Below are positions 10,821-22,039 of a stretch of DNA of 64,000 nt, in pieces (positions within the stretch are counted from its first letter, which is position 1; every line of letters starts with the position of its first letter). Source of the DNA: Macrotis lagotis (Eukaryota > Chordata > Mammalia > Peramelemorphia > Peramelidae); assembly GCF_037893015.1 (NCBI RefSeq), contig NC_133661.1, forward strand, positions 185,940,306 through 186,004,305, read 5' to 3'. The position numbers and the translations under genes were made by a program. Under the pieces are notes generated by a model. The model had not been told where the DNA came from. It did not search any database and saw nothing but the letters and a program-made list of their open reading frames with translations.

Positions 10821-11955
10821 TCTTTTTTCTTTTCTTTTCCCTAGTTACATGCAAAAACAATTAACATTCACTTTTAAAACCTTGAGTTTTGAATTCTCTC
10901 CCTTCCATCCCCAATCCTTCTCATTGAAAAAGTAAGTTATTGATATGGGTTAGAAATGTTGTCATGAAAAACATTGCCACAATAGGCATGTTGTAAAAGT
11001 AAATATAGCCCCCCTCACCAAGAAAAGAGAAATCTCAAGAAAAATACAGTTAAAAAAAGTATGCTTCAATTTGTATTCAGACACCATCAGTTCAGTCTTT
11101 GGAATGAATAAAATTCTTTACCAAATGTCCTTCAGATTTGTCTTGGGTTCACAGCATTGCTGAGAAAAGGTAAGTCATTCATATCTGAAAATTGTTGTTA
11201 TGATGCATATAGTACACTTCCCCTTAAATCTGCTTATGCCAGTTTTTTTTACGAGATCATCCTGTTTATCATTTCTTATAAAAGCATATATAATCACATT
11301 CACAAGTATATATGTATATATTATATATATATATATATAATATATACATATATATTCTTATAGGTCCTTTTCCTACTTGTTTTTCATCTCTTCTGGAATA
11401 TATACCTAGTAGTAACACTGCTAGGTAAAGGAGTAGGCATAGTTCCAATTTTGCTCTATAGAATTGTTGAATCATGTCCCAACTCCTCCAACAGTGCATT
11501 AATCTCATTTTCCTTCATCCTCTCCAACATTTGTCCTATTAGTGAATCCAATAGGTATAGGTTAGTGCCTCAGAATTGTTCCAACCTGCATTTCTCCTAT
11601 CAGTAGTGAGTTAGGACATTTTCAAAAAATTATTTAAATAGATAGCATTGATAATCTTATCTGAAATTTGTGCATATCTTTGCATCATTTATCAATTAGG
11701 GAATGACTTATTTTTTATGAATTTGATTCAGTTCTTTATGTTTGCAAATGAAATCCTCATCAGAGAAACTTTTTTATTATTTTTTCCACAATTACTATTG
11801 CTAACTGTGTTTCCCTCCATTCTATTCCCTCCTCCCATTTATTCTCTCTCTCCTTTCACCCTGTCCCTTCTCAAAAGTGTTTTGCATCTGACTACCCCCT
11901 CCCACCCCAGACTACCTATCTTCCTTCCCTTCTATCACCTCCCTCTGGGATGAGA
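10821..11955 (-). mobile_element. L1 3' end, antisense, inserted in the L1 stack
   Basis: This is similar to 28985-30190. Both run from 'ttttccctagttacatg / cctaattacatgtaaaaaca' to 'ctctctcctttcaccctgt'. A (TA)n tract sits at about 11310-11355. It splits an older element whose 5' end is at 12233. Confidence 0.75.
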
Positions 11956-12233
11956 GCTCTGGAAACAGCTGCTGCTGCTGCTTCAGTGGCTCCAGAGGCC
12001 TGCTCCTGGTCTGCAGGGTCTGGTTTGGGCTTCTGAGGCCTGTGCTGCACTGTGCTCTAATCTCACTCTGGTGTAGCAGACCCTAGTCCCTGATCTTCCA
12101 AGTTGTCTTGGGCTAGAAAACTGTTTCACTCAATCTTTATGTTTAGAGTCATTATTTGAAGGTATTTGGAGGTGTTTTGGGGAGAACTTGAGAGTCCCTG
12201 ACTTTACCCCACCATCTTGACTCCCCCCCCAAT
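11956..12233 (-). mobile_element. L1-type 5' end (YY1-like motif), older copy
   Basis: The complement of 'accccaccatcttgactccc' near 12210-12230 reads as the start of an L1-type 5' UTR ('gagtcaagatggtggg'). Its body is cut by the 3'-end insertion at 10821-11955. Confidence 0.6.
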
Positions 12234-12529
12234 TCTGCTTTTTAAGGAGTTATTATCATGTGTAAAATGTTTTAAAACTCTTTTTTCCTTTGTGGCTGAT
12301 TCTGGTTTTTAAAGAATTATTTTCATTTTATTTTTTAATTCTTTTTTTTTAATGTTTTTTTTATTCTCATTTCGTACAAATGTTTTTTTTTACATTAATA
12401 AAACATACTTGTTTACAAGTAAACAAAATACCCCTCCCCCCATGAATATAGATAGACTTGCTTGGGTGAAAAAGTAAAGGGGAGAGAAAAAAATTAAAAT
12501 TAAAAAAATTATAGTAATAATTGTAGGTA

Positions 12530-13215
12530 TGGCCAGGTGGCGCAATGGACGAAGCACCAGCCCTGGAGCCACGAGCACTCGAGTCCATATCCAGCCTCGT
12601 AAACCCAATAATCACATAGCAATGTGACATGCAAGCCACCTGATCCCCACTGCCCTGCAAAAACCAAAAAGAAGAAAGAAAAAAAAAAGACCCAAAATAA
12701 AATAAAATAGTAATAATAGTAGGGGTGGCTGGGTGGCAGACAGAGCATTGGCCCTTGAGCCAGGAGCACCTGGATCCGAATCCGGCTTCAGACACCCAAA
12801 GATCATTCTGCTATGTGGCTCCAAGGCAGGCCACCCAGCCCCACTTGCCCTGCACCCTCCCCCAAATAATAATAACAAAAAATGTGCTTCAGTCTTTGTT
12901 CCAACACCATCAACTCTGTCGTGAGTGGATCACATTCTTTATGATAAGTCCATCACAAAAGTTACTTCCATATTTTTCCAACGTTGCCATTGCTGATCGC
13001 AACTTCCTCCTTTCTTATTTCTCCACTACTGAGTACTATATTTTCACTCTCCTTTCACTCTGACTCTGCTGTAGGGTCGCTGAGTGGTGCAGCAGACAGA
13101 TCCCTGGTCCTGGGGCCAAGAAGCCCTGAGCCCCCATACCACCCCTTAGGCCCAGAATCCACCTGGCCCTATGGTCCTGGGCAGGCCATCCAATCCCAGC
13201 CCCTTGCAAGAAGTA
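12530..13215 (+). repeat. Three SINE-like modules inside the HAL1-like 3' region
   Basis: Three degenerate, same-direction modules start at about 12530, 12722 and 13070. Each opens like the SINE head ('ggtggcgcaatgga', 'gctgggtggcagacag', 'gctgagtggtgcagca') and ends in an A-rich run. They run opposite to the host element and have diverged from young SINEs. Confidence 0.6.
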
Positions 13216-13685
13216 AAAAAGAAAATGTGTTATATCTGAACACTGTCCCTCCATGGTCCATCCTCTCCTCCTCTATTCACATCCTCACCTCTTCCCCCTG
13301 CTCCCCTCCTTCTTACTCCAGATGTCTGTACCCCATTGAGTATATTTGCTGTTTCCTCTCCTAGCCATCTCTGATGAGATCAAAGTTTCCCTCATTCCCC
13401 CTTGCCTCCCCCCTTCCATATCATTGCAATAGCTCATTGTAATAAAACAATCTTATTATGTGAAATATCTTGGACTATTCCCCCTATCCTTTTTCTTTCT
13501 CCCTTTCCATTTCCCTTTTTTCCCTATTGACTCCATTTTTACACCATATTTTATCTTCAAATTCAGCTTTCTCCTGTGCTTCAACTATAAAAGCTCCCTC
13601 TACCTGCTCTATTAACTGAAATGGTTCACATGAATATTATCAGTATCATTTTTTCTATACATGCAGTTCATCCTCATTAAGTCCC

Positions 13686-14798
13686 TCATATTTCCCCCCT
13701 CTCCTCCAATCTCCATGCTTCACCTGAGTCCTGTATCTGAACATCAAACCTTCTGTTCAGCTCTGGCCATTCCAAAAGGAACATTTGAAATTCCCCTGGT
13801 TCATTGAAAGTCCATCTTTTTCCCTGGAAGAGGACATTCAACCTTTCTGGGTAGTTCATTCTTGGCTGCATTCTAAGCTCTTTTGCCTTCCAGTATATTG
13901 TATTCCAAGCCCTATGAGCTTCCAATGTAGCTGCTGCTAAGTCCTGTGTGATCCTGACTGCAGCTCCATGATATTTGAACTGTGTCCTTCTGGCTGCTTG
14001 TAATATTTTCTCTTTGACTTGGGAGTCCTGGAACTTGGCTATAATATTCCTAGGGGTTGGATTTTTGGGATCTCTTTCTCAGGGGGATCGGTGGATTCTC
14101 TCCATTTCTATTTTGCCCTCTGCTTCTAGAATATCAGGGCAATTTTCCTGTAGTAATTCTTTGAAAATGATGTCAAGGCTCTTTTCCTGATCATGACTTT
14201 CAGGTATTCCAATAATTTTCAAATTATCTTTCCTAAATCTGTTTTCCATATCAGTTGTTTTTTCAATGAGATATTTCACATTTTCTTCTAATTTTTCATT
14301 TTTTTGGTTTTGAAGTATTGATTCCTGATTTCTGGTAAATTCATCAATCTCCCTGAATTCTATTCTTTGTCTGAAGGATTTATTCTCCTCAGAGAGTTTT
14401 CTTATCTCTTTTTCCATCTGTCCAATTTTGCTTTTTAAAGCATTCTTCTCCTCAATAACTTTTTGAACTGTTTTATCCATTTGACCTAAGCTGGTTTTTA
14501 GCATGCTATTTTCTTCAGAATTTTTTTGGATTTCCTTGACTAAGCTGCTGACTTCATTTTCATGTTTTTCCTGCATCTCTCTCCTTTCTTTTCCCAGTTT
14601 TTCTTCCAACTCCCTCATTTGATTTTCAAAGTCTTTTTTGAGCTCTATCATAGCCTGAGCCCAATTTCTGTTTTTCTTGGAGTCTTTAGATGCAGGAGCT
14701 TGTGCTTCCTCATCTTCAGACTGAGTGTTTTGATCTTTCTTGGGCTCATTTGCAAAGTATTTCTCAATGGTCTTCCTCTTATTTCTTTGCTTGTTCAT
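13686..14798 (-). pseudogene. ORF1p (L1/HAL1 nucleic-acid chaperone), one frameshift
   Basis: The 5' part (14798-14079, 239 residues) opens with MNKQRNKRKTIEKYF. It has a long heptad coiled coil (about residues 50-185) and then the start of the RRM-like domain (NLKIIGIPES...). The frame breaks near 14079-14090 at a G-rich run. The downstream frame carries the C-terminal domain: PRNIIAKF, then MQPRMNYPERLNVLF, comparable to 'FQPRISYPAKLSF' in human ORF1p. L1 ORF1p forms trimers that bind L1 RNA. This copy looks young, with one visible lesion, but is not intact as read. Confidence 0.8.
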
Positions 14799-15557
14799 TT
14801 TCCCAGCCTAAGCCTGTTTTTTTGGGGTGCTTCCCGAGCTTTTGGGACACTCCCACAAGGGTCTCAGTGTTTGAGGCTCTGTCCTCCCTCCTGGTCTGTG
14901 AATGACCATAAGTGCCCCCTTCTGCCACGGGGCCGAGGTGGGGGGGCCCTGTTGTTCTATGGGGGGGCCTAGACTGCGATCAGGATCTGAATGTGGTCAG
15001 AGCCCCAGAGTCCTGTTCCAGAGGCAGGGGACAGAGCTCTGCAGTCTCTCTCTCTCTTCACTCCCCTCTCTCAGCTCAATGGCCTCATGCCCTGGGGGCT
15101 CCTGCTTACTGGCTCTGCCTGCTTCTGTTTCCTGGATTTGAGCTGCAGAAAGACCAAGCTGCTCCCTGTGTGCCCCGAGGGCTGGGCTCCATGTGCTTGC
15201 TCTGGCAGAGGTCCCCCACTGTTCCCCCACTTTGTGCCCGGTGCTTCTCGGGGTGCAGCTCAGGAGACTCTCCTGCTGCTGTGAGCCTCGGCTCCCAGCG
15301 CCCTGGGGCTGCCCCCGGGAAGCTGAAGTTCTTTGGCTCTTGTGGGCCACCCCTCTGGTGGGCCACCCCTCCGACCCCGGGGAGCAGAGCCTTTCTGCTC
15401 TTTTCCAGATTACCTTGAGTAGGAGAACTGCCTCACTGGGTCCCTTTGTGGGTTCTGTCTCACGAAAATTTAGTTAGAGTCCTTAGTGTATGAGTTTTCA
15501 TCAGAGAGCTCGTAAGACTCAATGGATCCCTTCATGTCGCCATCTTGGCTCCGCCCC

Positions 15558-16482
15558 TATTTTTTACTTCTTTAGCCAAGCTATTAACTGTCTTTTCATA
15601 TTTTTTTTTACCTAGCTCTCATTTCTTTATTAAATTTTTCTTTATCACTCTTATTTTAGCTTTAAAATCATTTTAAAAATATCTCCAGAATTCTTATTGG
15701 GTTTGTGAGCAATTCACATTTTTTCCCTTTGACGCTTTGCTTTTTGTTTGGATCTCATCTTCTTCTGAGTTTGTATCTTGATCTTCCCTGTCACTACAGA
15801 GGCTTTTTATGGTCAGGTGTTTTTTTGTTGTTGTTTGTTGTTTGCTTGTTTTTCCAGACTATTTCTTGATTTAAACTTTTTTGTTAAAACCAAGCTTTGT
15901 CCCTTGCGAGGGGCAGAGAGAACTTCCGGCATTTTTGCATTGCTGTTTACAGAACTAGTTCTGAGCTTTGGAAGTTTTCAGTGCTTCCATGGAGACAATC
16001 TGGGGAGAGATGAGGTCACTGCTTTCCTAGTCTGCACTCTGGGAACCATTGCCAATACCTTGGGTTTGCAATCTAATACCTCATTAGGGATCCTGCTACC
16101 TTGAACCAAAAATGATACTGCTTCTCAAGGCTTCCACTTCCTCTTGAATAAAAGAAGTGAATATAGGTTGTACAATTGTCAAACAGCATAGGACACTGCA
16201 TCTAGTGTTAGCTGGGGGTGGGGGGGGGATGGGGGGATGGGGGGTCCCCCTATAAACCACTGGTGTTGCATCCACATGAGTTTTGATCTAACTTCTTCCC
16301 ATGTGTCACAGACCTTCCTTCTGATCTCCTAAGTTGGGTTAGAAGAATATTTCCAACCTGATCTTTTGTAGGTTCTGTCATATCAAGAATTCAATTTGAA
16401 GTGTTATTTTAAAGTTGTTTTGAAGGAATGTACTGAGAATTCAGGTGAGTACTTCTACTCCACCATCTTGGCTCTGCCCCCA
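15558..16482 (-). mobile_element. Older L1-type 5' UTR and ORF1 start, host of the HAL1-like insertion
   Basis: A second YY1-like 5' end is read as the complement of 'ccaccatcttggctctgccc' at about 16461-16480. The sequence continues on the - strand to 15558 and resumes beyond the HAL1-like insert near 12330-12240. G-rich low-complexity sequence lies at about 16213-16240. Confidence 0.6.
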
Positions 16483-16909
16483 AAAATGGCTTTCCTGTCT
16501 TTTGACAAGTCCCTCACCAAGTCCCCTCACTCTGAGAGTCAATGACGCTAGCCTCCTCGCTAGTTCTCACACAAGATATTCAACCTCCATGCTCTGGAAT
16601 AGTCACTGGTTGTGGGCTAAGCCTGGACTTCACTCTCTCCTAATTTGTCTTGAGACCCTGCATTTCTTCACATCCTATTTAAAGAAACCTTTTCTGATCC
16701 CTTAAATGATAATACATTCTTTCTTTTGATTGTCTCTAATTACTACTGCACTTATTATGTTTATACCTGCTTATTTGCATATTATCTCTCCCATTAGATT
16801 GTGTACTCCTTGAGTATTGTCTTTTTTCTTGTTTTTGTATTCCAAACACTTAGGACAAGACCTGGCACCTAGTAGGTTCTAAATTAATATTTATTTTCTG
16901 AATGACTGA
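16483..16909. other. Intergenic sequence upstream of unit B
   Basis: No gene is seen. The text 'gattgtgtactccttgagta', 'acacttaggacaagacctgg' and 'tagtaggttctaaatta' is MIR/L2-like old repeat. Confidence 0.35.
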
Positions 16910-17520
16910 TTCATTGTTTGGCCTCATTTGAATGAAGAATTTCTGTTTGTTCAAGTAGCATTCTTTTCCTAGAAAGTTCTCTGGCTTTTTTTGAGGGTAG
17001 GACAGGGAGGTGGGCATGATTTGACTTTGCTCATGAGATGAATGCCAAAGAGAAGCTGGGGTGAGAGAGAAAACTGATTAAAGGAATGAGGATCCCAATT
17101 TTGAACTTCTTATCTCTCTATCTACATCATAATATTGTGCCCCAGAAATTGAGATAGCTTGCTTTCCTCAAGAAAATTGTAGCTTCTGACTTATTGTTTT
17201 CCCAAGGATAGATTGTAGGGTCAGGGTGAGTGAAAAAAGGTGAGCTCTGGGATGAAGGTGAAGCAGTTTGTTTTTCATTTTCCATTTAGAAAACACCTGC
17301 ATACTATAACCTCAGAGAATGATGGACCAATTCCTCAAGTTACACCTCCTTTAAGCTGAAACCATAGCTCTACCTTTCTGTCTGACTCTTTCTCTCTCCA
17401 TTCACTTGCCCATTGAATCTGTATAACAGGGATAGACAGAGAAGGTGGCAAGAACATGGTTCTCCCAACTCTGGGGCTATCTGAAATACTTAGTAGAACA
17501 GAGACACTAAGTGAGAAGAG
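16910..17520 (+). promoter_or_regulatory. Unit B decayed promoter and exon 1
   Basis: It aligns with the other promoters ('aaacacctgcata', 'cagagaatgatgg', 'ctctggggctatctga', 'agaacagagacacta'), but the CACCC boxes are eroded and a pyrimidine-rich segment (about 17380-17405) is inserted. A TATA-like 'gtataac' is at 17421. The donor reads 'actaa|gtgag', with A in place of G before GT. Confidence 0.5.
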
Positions 17521-17849
17521 AAAACCTATTTCAATTTTGGACCAGAAAAATGAGTTTTATTTAGAGTTATTCACAGTGTGGGGAGGCAGTATTAGGAATC
17601 TCTTTTTGGATAAAGAGTGAAGAGTAGAAAGTGGCCAAAGAGATCAGTGTAATGAACATTATAAAGATATAAATATATAAAGAAAGGAGGAAAGAAGGGA
17701 GGAATCTATTTCATGAGGAACCCTAATTTTGAGGATGTTAGAAAAACAGTAGTTTTACATTCATGTTAGCATATGAGGAGCCTTATCTTTTCCTAAAGCC
17801 AGAGTTTGCAAGCAGGATTGACAGGGTTTTATTTTATCTGAAGCAAAAT

Positions 17850-18140
17850 TTGTAAGCTGCTTGTTCCTCCACCACAGTATGTTATTGTCCAGTATCACAA
17901 ATAACTTGATTTTTCATAATATTAATAGCTACATGCCATGAAAAGTAGAAATTTTTCTCTCTAAAAACATTCATTTATAAAGAATAATATTAAAAAGTGT
18001 CCTTTCTTATGCTTCCCTTCATCTCAGTTTTGGTGTTATGATGGTTCTTTTTGGGTGTAGAATATATATTGTAGTGATTTATTAAGATAGGGAGAAAAAA
18101 AGAGATTGGGATAAAGCTTTTTCCTTCCTTAAGCAACTTT
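17850..18140. repeat. Inverted repeat, left arm (unit B intron)
   Basis: Intron sequence whose reverse complement lies at about 20215-20500. Long shared stretches include 'cagtatgttattgtccagta' and 'acatgccatgaaaagtagaa'. The other units have this segment only once, in the intron. Confidence 0.85.
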
Positions 18141-18230
18141 GCCTCCCCCCTCCATTTCCCCAAACTCCTAAGGCAAGACCAAATTCAATATGGCTGATAA
18201 AGAACTTGTAAGACTAGTATAGTGGACATA

Positions 18231-20215
18231 CCTTCACTCATGAGATAAATGACACCATCCTCAATATCTGTGCAAATTCTGTTCATCTCTTCCAAAATTC
18301 TAAGTATTAAACTGTTATGAAAATTGCTATCCATTTAGGCTGACAGGTTGTTTTACCAGGACTCATTACTGTTTTCCTTAATGTAGATATGTGGAAGTGG
18401 TCATTTTTGCAAGAATCAGGGTAATTGAACTAGAAAAAATAATAACAAAATTCATCTGGAGTCACAAAGATCAAGAAAATCAAGGGAACTGCTGAAAAAA
18501 AATGCAAAGGAAGATGGGCTAACTCTCCCAGATCTGAAACTATATTATAAAGTGACAGTCATCAAAACTACTTGGTATTGTTTAAGAAATAGAGTAATGG
18601 ATCAGTGGATTAGGATAGATTCAAATGAAACGAATAGATGACTACAGTAATCTGCTGTTTGAGAAGTCTGAAGACATTAGCTTCTGGGATAAGAACTTGC
18701 TATTTGACAAAAATTGTTGGGAATACTAGAAAGTAGGATGGCAAAACTAGGCATAGACTCACATCTCACACCCTATACCAAAAAAGGTCAAAATGGGCAC
18801 AGGATTTAGACATAAAGTGTGACACTATAGCCCAATGAACAGACCAAGAAATACTCTGCCAAATCTATGGAAAGGGGAGAAATTTATGGCCAAGCAAGAA
18901 ATAGAGTATATTGCAAATTACAAAATGGATGATTTTGACTATATTAAATTGAAAAAAACTGCACTAATAAAACCAATGCTGCCAAAATTATAAGGAAAAC
19001 AGAAAGCTGAGAAATGATTTTTCACAGCTAGGGGTTCTGATAAAGGTTTCATTTCTAAAATATATAGAGAACTGTATCAAATTTATAAGGTTATAAGTCA
19101 TTCTTTAATTTGTAAATGGTCAAAGTATATGAACAGAGTTTTCAAATGAAGAAATTAAAACTAATTATAATCATATGAAAACATGCTCCAAATCATTACT
19201 GATTGGAGAAATGCAACAACTATGAGACTTCACTACATACCTATCAGATTGACTAGGATGACAAAAAAGAAAAAGGATCAATGTTAGAAAAGCTGAGGGG
19301 GAATTGGGACATTAATGTATTGTTGGTGGAGTTGTGAACTGATTGCTCTGAAGAGCAATATGGAACTATGCTCGAAGAGCAATAAAACTAATAATACCCT
19401 TTGATTCAGCAAAACCAATACTATGCCTATATCCAGAAGAAAATCATAAAAAATGAGAAAAGTCCCACAGGTTCCAAAATATTCATAGCAGCTCTTTTTT
19501 AGTGGCAAAGATTTGGAATTTGAGGGAATGTCCATCAATTGGGGAATGACTGAATAAGTTATGGTATATGAATGTTATAGAACACTATTGTTCTATAAGA
19601 AAACATGAATGGTCAGACTCTAGAGAAGCATGGAACAAATTATAGGAACTGATGCTGAGTGAAGGGAGCAGTACCAAGAAATCATTGTACACATTAACAA
19701 CAACATTGTGAGTTGATCAGCCTTGATGGATGCAGCTCCTCTCAGCAGTTCAGAGAGCTAGGACAATTTGCTAAGGACAATGCTATCCCCATCCAGAGGA
19801 AGAAAAACAAAACCAAACCAAACTAAAGCAAAAAACACTACAGAATCTGAATGAAGACTACATTCACTTTTTAAAAATTTCTCTTATGTAAATTTTTCCT
19901 ATTTCATGGTTTTCTTTCTTTTCCTTTAATTCTAATTCCTCATGTCAAAAATGACTAATCTGTAAACATGTTAAACATAAATATATATGTATAATAATCA
20001 TCAACTGTTCACCACTGAGGGAGAGGGGGGCTGGGAAGAGAGGGTGGAAAAATTATGTAACTTAAAAATATGCATATGCATGTGAATGAATATTGAAATA
20101 CTTTCATAGCATATAATTGTAAAAATACAATAAAATATCAATTGAGAAAAATATCAGAGTAGTATGTGTGAATGGATAATTAAATCACATAATCAGGCAG
20201 ACTTTTCCTCCCTTC
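18231..20215 (+). pseudogene. Unit B RNase A pseudogene, deleted and split by L1
   Basis: Remnants lie at 18231-18423 and 20153-20215. The first starts abruptly in the signature ('ccttcactcatgag' = F-T-H-E) and runs through INDTILNICANS to the strand before the last cysteine. The second keeps the C-terminal part ('gtgtgaatgg... cataatcaggcag', like unit C's NGQPEHMIRQ). Compared with unit C, about 415 bp are missing at 18231: the end of the intron, the acceptor, the start codon, the signal peptide and the mature N-terminus through the first two cysteines. Frameshifts are also present. It cannot make a secreted RNase. Confidence 0.85.
18424..20152 (+). mobile_element. L1 insertion (ORF2 C-terminus + 3' UTR) inside pseudogene B
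   Basis: A 5'-truncated sense L1. The start encodes the ORF2 C-terminal region ('ataataacaaaattcatctgg', K-I-I-T-K-F-I-W type), followed by the 3' UTR ('tgttggtggagttgtgaact', 'tgtccatcaattgggg', 'actgatgctgagtgaa') and an A-rich end. The likely target-site duplication is atcagggta (18415-18423) and atcagagta (20153-20161), with one mismatch. Confidence 0.85.
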
Positions 20216-20500
20216 TTATTTAGGAAGAAAACAACTTTTTCCCAATCTCTTTTTTTCTCCCTATCTTAATAAATTGCTACATCCAAAAAGGACTATCATA
20301 AAATCAAAGCTGAGGTGAAGGGAAGCACAAGAGAGGACACTTTTTAATATTATTCTTTATAAATGAACATTTTTAGTGAGCAAAATTTCTACTTTTCATG
20401 GCATGTAGCTACTAATATTGTGAAAAATCAAGTTATTTGTGATACTGGACAATAACATACTGGGGTGGGGAACAAGTAACTTATAAAATTCACTTTTCTG
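20215..20500. repeat. Inverted repeat, right arm
   Basis: The reverse complement of unit B's own intron at 17850-18140, placed just after the pseudogene's coding remnant and before the shared 3' flank (about 20565 on). It is an inverted duplication of the intron, not a dispersed repeat. A - strand reading frame of 60 codons here is a by-product. Confidence 0.85.
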
Positions 20501-20564
20501 AGTGCAATGTTTCTTATTTGAGTATACCAAACATTCATGAATTTTCCCTGATTTACTTTTCTCC

Positions 20565-21700
20565 CAACACTCCAGCAACCCTCACTGTTCCTCAGCTTCT
20601 TTTCCACTATTTCAATTTCTCCTTTTTCTCCTAATTTAGAAAAAATGTAAATTCATTGAGAGCAGGAACTCCTTCACTATTTTTTTTTATCTCTAGTGCC
20701 TAGCACAGGTTTTTATTGAAGGAAGAACTTGATAATTACTTGCTAACTGATAGATTAATTCTTTATTTAGTTCATTTTAATTAGGACCTTGATGTTAGAT
20801 TTGGGGTTGCTAAAATTAAAGACTGAGAAGCAGACTAAATCCCTTCACATTTTTGTTGTTGGACCTTTTTTGTCTATTCCACACTTTGTATAAGCAGAGG
20901 GTAAGACTTTTGTAAAGATGCTCTTCATTTATTCCCTTATTTTTATTTTTTTAATTTAATATTTATTCTCATTTTGTACAAATAATGTTTTTTATACATT
21001 AATAAAATATTCTTGTTTAAGAGTAAACAAAATACTGTTTCATTTTTTCCCCTATTTTATCTTTTTTTTAAAAAATTTCACTAAAGGGTTGTAAAGTAAA
21101 AGGGGAAGTAAAATGAATATAAAAAGGGTGTTGGGAATGATCTCTGGTATGACATTTTAGGAAGGGTCTTTACAGAGAAATGTGTATCCAAGGAGTGTCT
21201 AGTGATTTTTTTTTACTTCAAAATTTACTTTTAATAAATTTTTAGTTGTTATGATTGAGTGACTGTGGCTAATTTTTAGTTTCTTTTATTATTTCTTCTT
21301 TCACAGTCCACTGAGATGTTTATTGTCTTCAAAGTAGAGAAACAAATATGTTCCTGATGTGAAAACTGGGTGGTGACATTTCACAGTCAAACTTAGATGG
21401 ACCTTCTTTGTTTCAGATACTTTTCATTTAGCTGTCAGGAGACAAAGCAAGCAGGGTGTACTTTTTCTAATTGGTTGTGTGTAGCCAGGCAGGAATAACT
21501 GAATGAAAAGTTAATCTCTTGACCAGGGAGTTCAAGAGGCAGAAATCAGAGACAAAGAGTTTAGTACTCACCTAGAATAAGAAGCACAGAAATGAGAAGG
21601 CAATAAAACTTCCATCTAAATGCTGAGAAGATAGTTCTTAAAGTATAGCTCTGTACATGCTAGACCTGAACCTGGCTGAAAAATCAACTGGAAGACCTTA
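20565..21700. repeat. Unit B 3' flank with poly(A) signal and block X copy 2
   Basis: Shared with 36540-37270 (unit D) and 4790-5700 (unit A): 'gcaggaactcctt', 'ttaataaatttttagttg' (AATAAA at 21233-21238) and block X at 21290-21700. A short dispersed repeat ('tattctcattttgtacaaat', about 20940-21050), also seen at the 3' end of the HAL1-like element, has inserted here. Confidence 0.55.
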
Positions 21701-22039
21701 TTTTCTCCTATCTTTGACATATGACATTGAGCTCATGTTTGGCATTTAAAACTTGTTATTATCTTGTTCTATTGAACATTGCTCCTCTTCTCATAAAATG
21801 CTATAAAATATTTAAATCTATACAATTCTACAAAATTGTCCTAGGTTAAAAATCCTTCCTACAGAGTCCTAAGCTGGCCAAACATCTCCTTTCCCTCCTG
21901 GAAAAGAAGAGAGGAATTGGTTTGAAATGAATATGTCCTTGGAAAGAGAGTTTGAAGAGAATACCTACTAAAGAGATCCTGGCATTGAGAATTTGGGCCT
22001 GGGTAATGGACATGTCTCTCTCTAATCCTTCAACCCCTT

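Larger units (their letters stand above)
12345..15557 (-). mobile_element. HAL1-like element: L1 5' UTR + ORF1 + 3' region, no ORF2
   Basis: A complete 3.2-kb insertion on the - strand. Its 5' end at 15557 carries the complement of 'gccatcttggctccgcccc', the YY1-type start of L1 5' UTRs, followed by a GC-rich UTR of about 760 bp. ORF1 follows (14798 to 13686), then a 1.3-kb 3' region with no ORF2, ending in an A-rich tail at 12345. The flanks are near-identical 16-mers: tattttttaattcttt at 12329-12344 and tattttttacttcttt at 15558-15573. L1-like elements lacking ORF2 are known as HAL1. It is inserted into an older L1-type copy. Confidence 0.75.

Noticed and set aside
12367..13364. ORFs of 60-140 codons in all frames
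   Set aside because: They sit in SINE-like modules and the 3' region of the HAL1-like element. The hydrophobic or Pro-rich look reflects T/C-rich repeats.
14902..15477. Several overlapping ORFs of 80-170 codons on both strands
   Set aside because: They fall in the GC-rich 5' UTR of the HAL1-like element, where stop codons are rare, and show no conserved domain.
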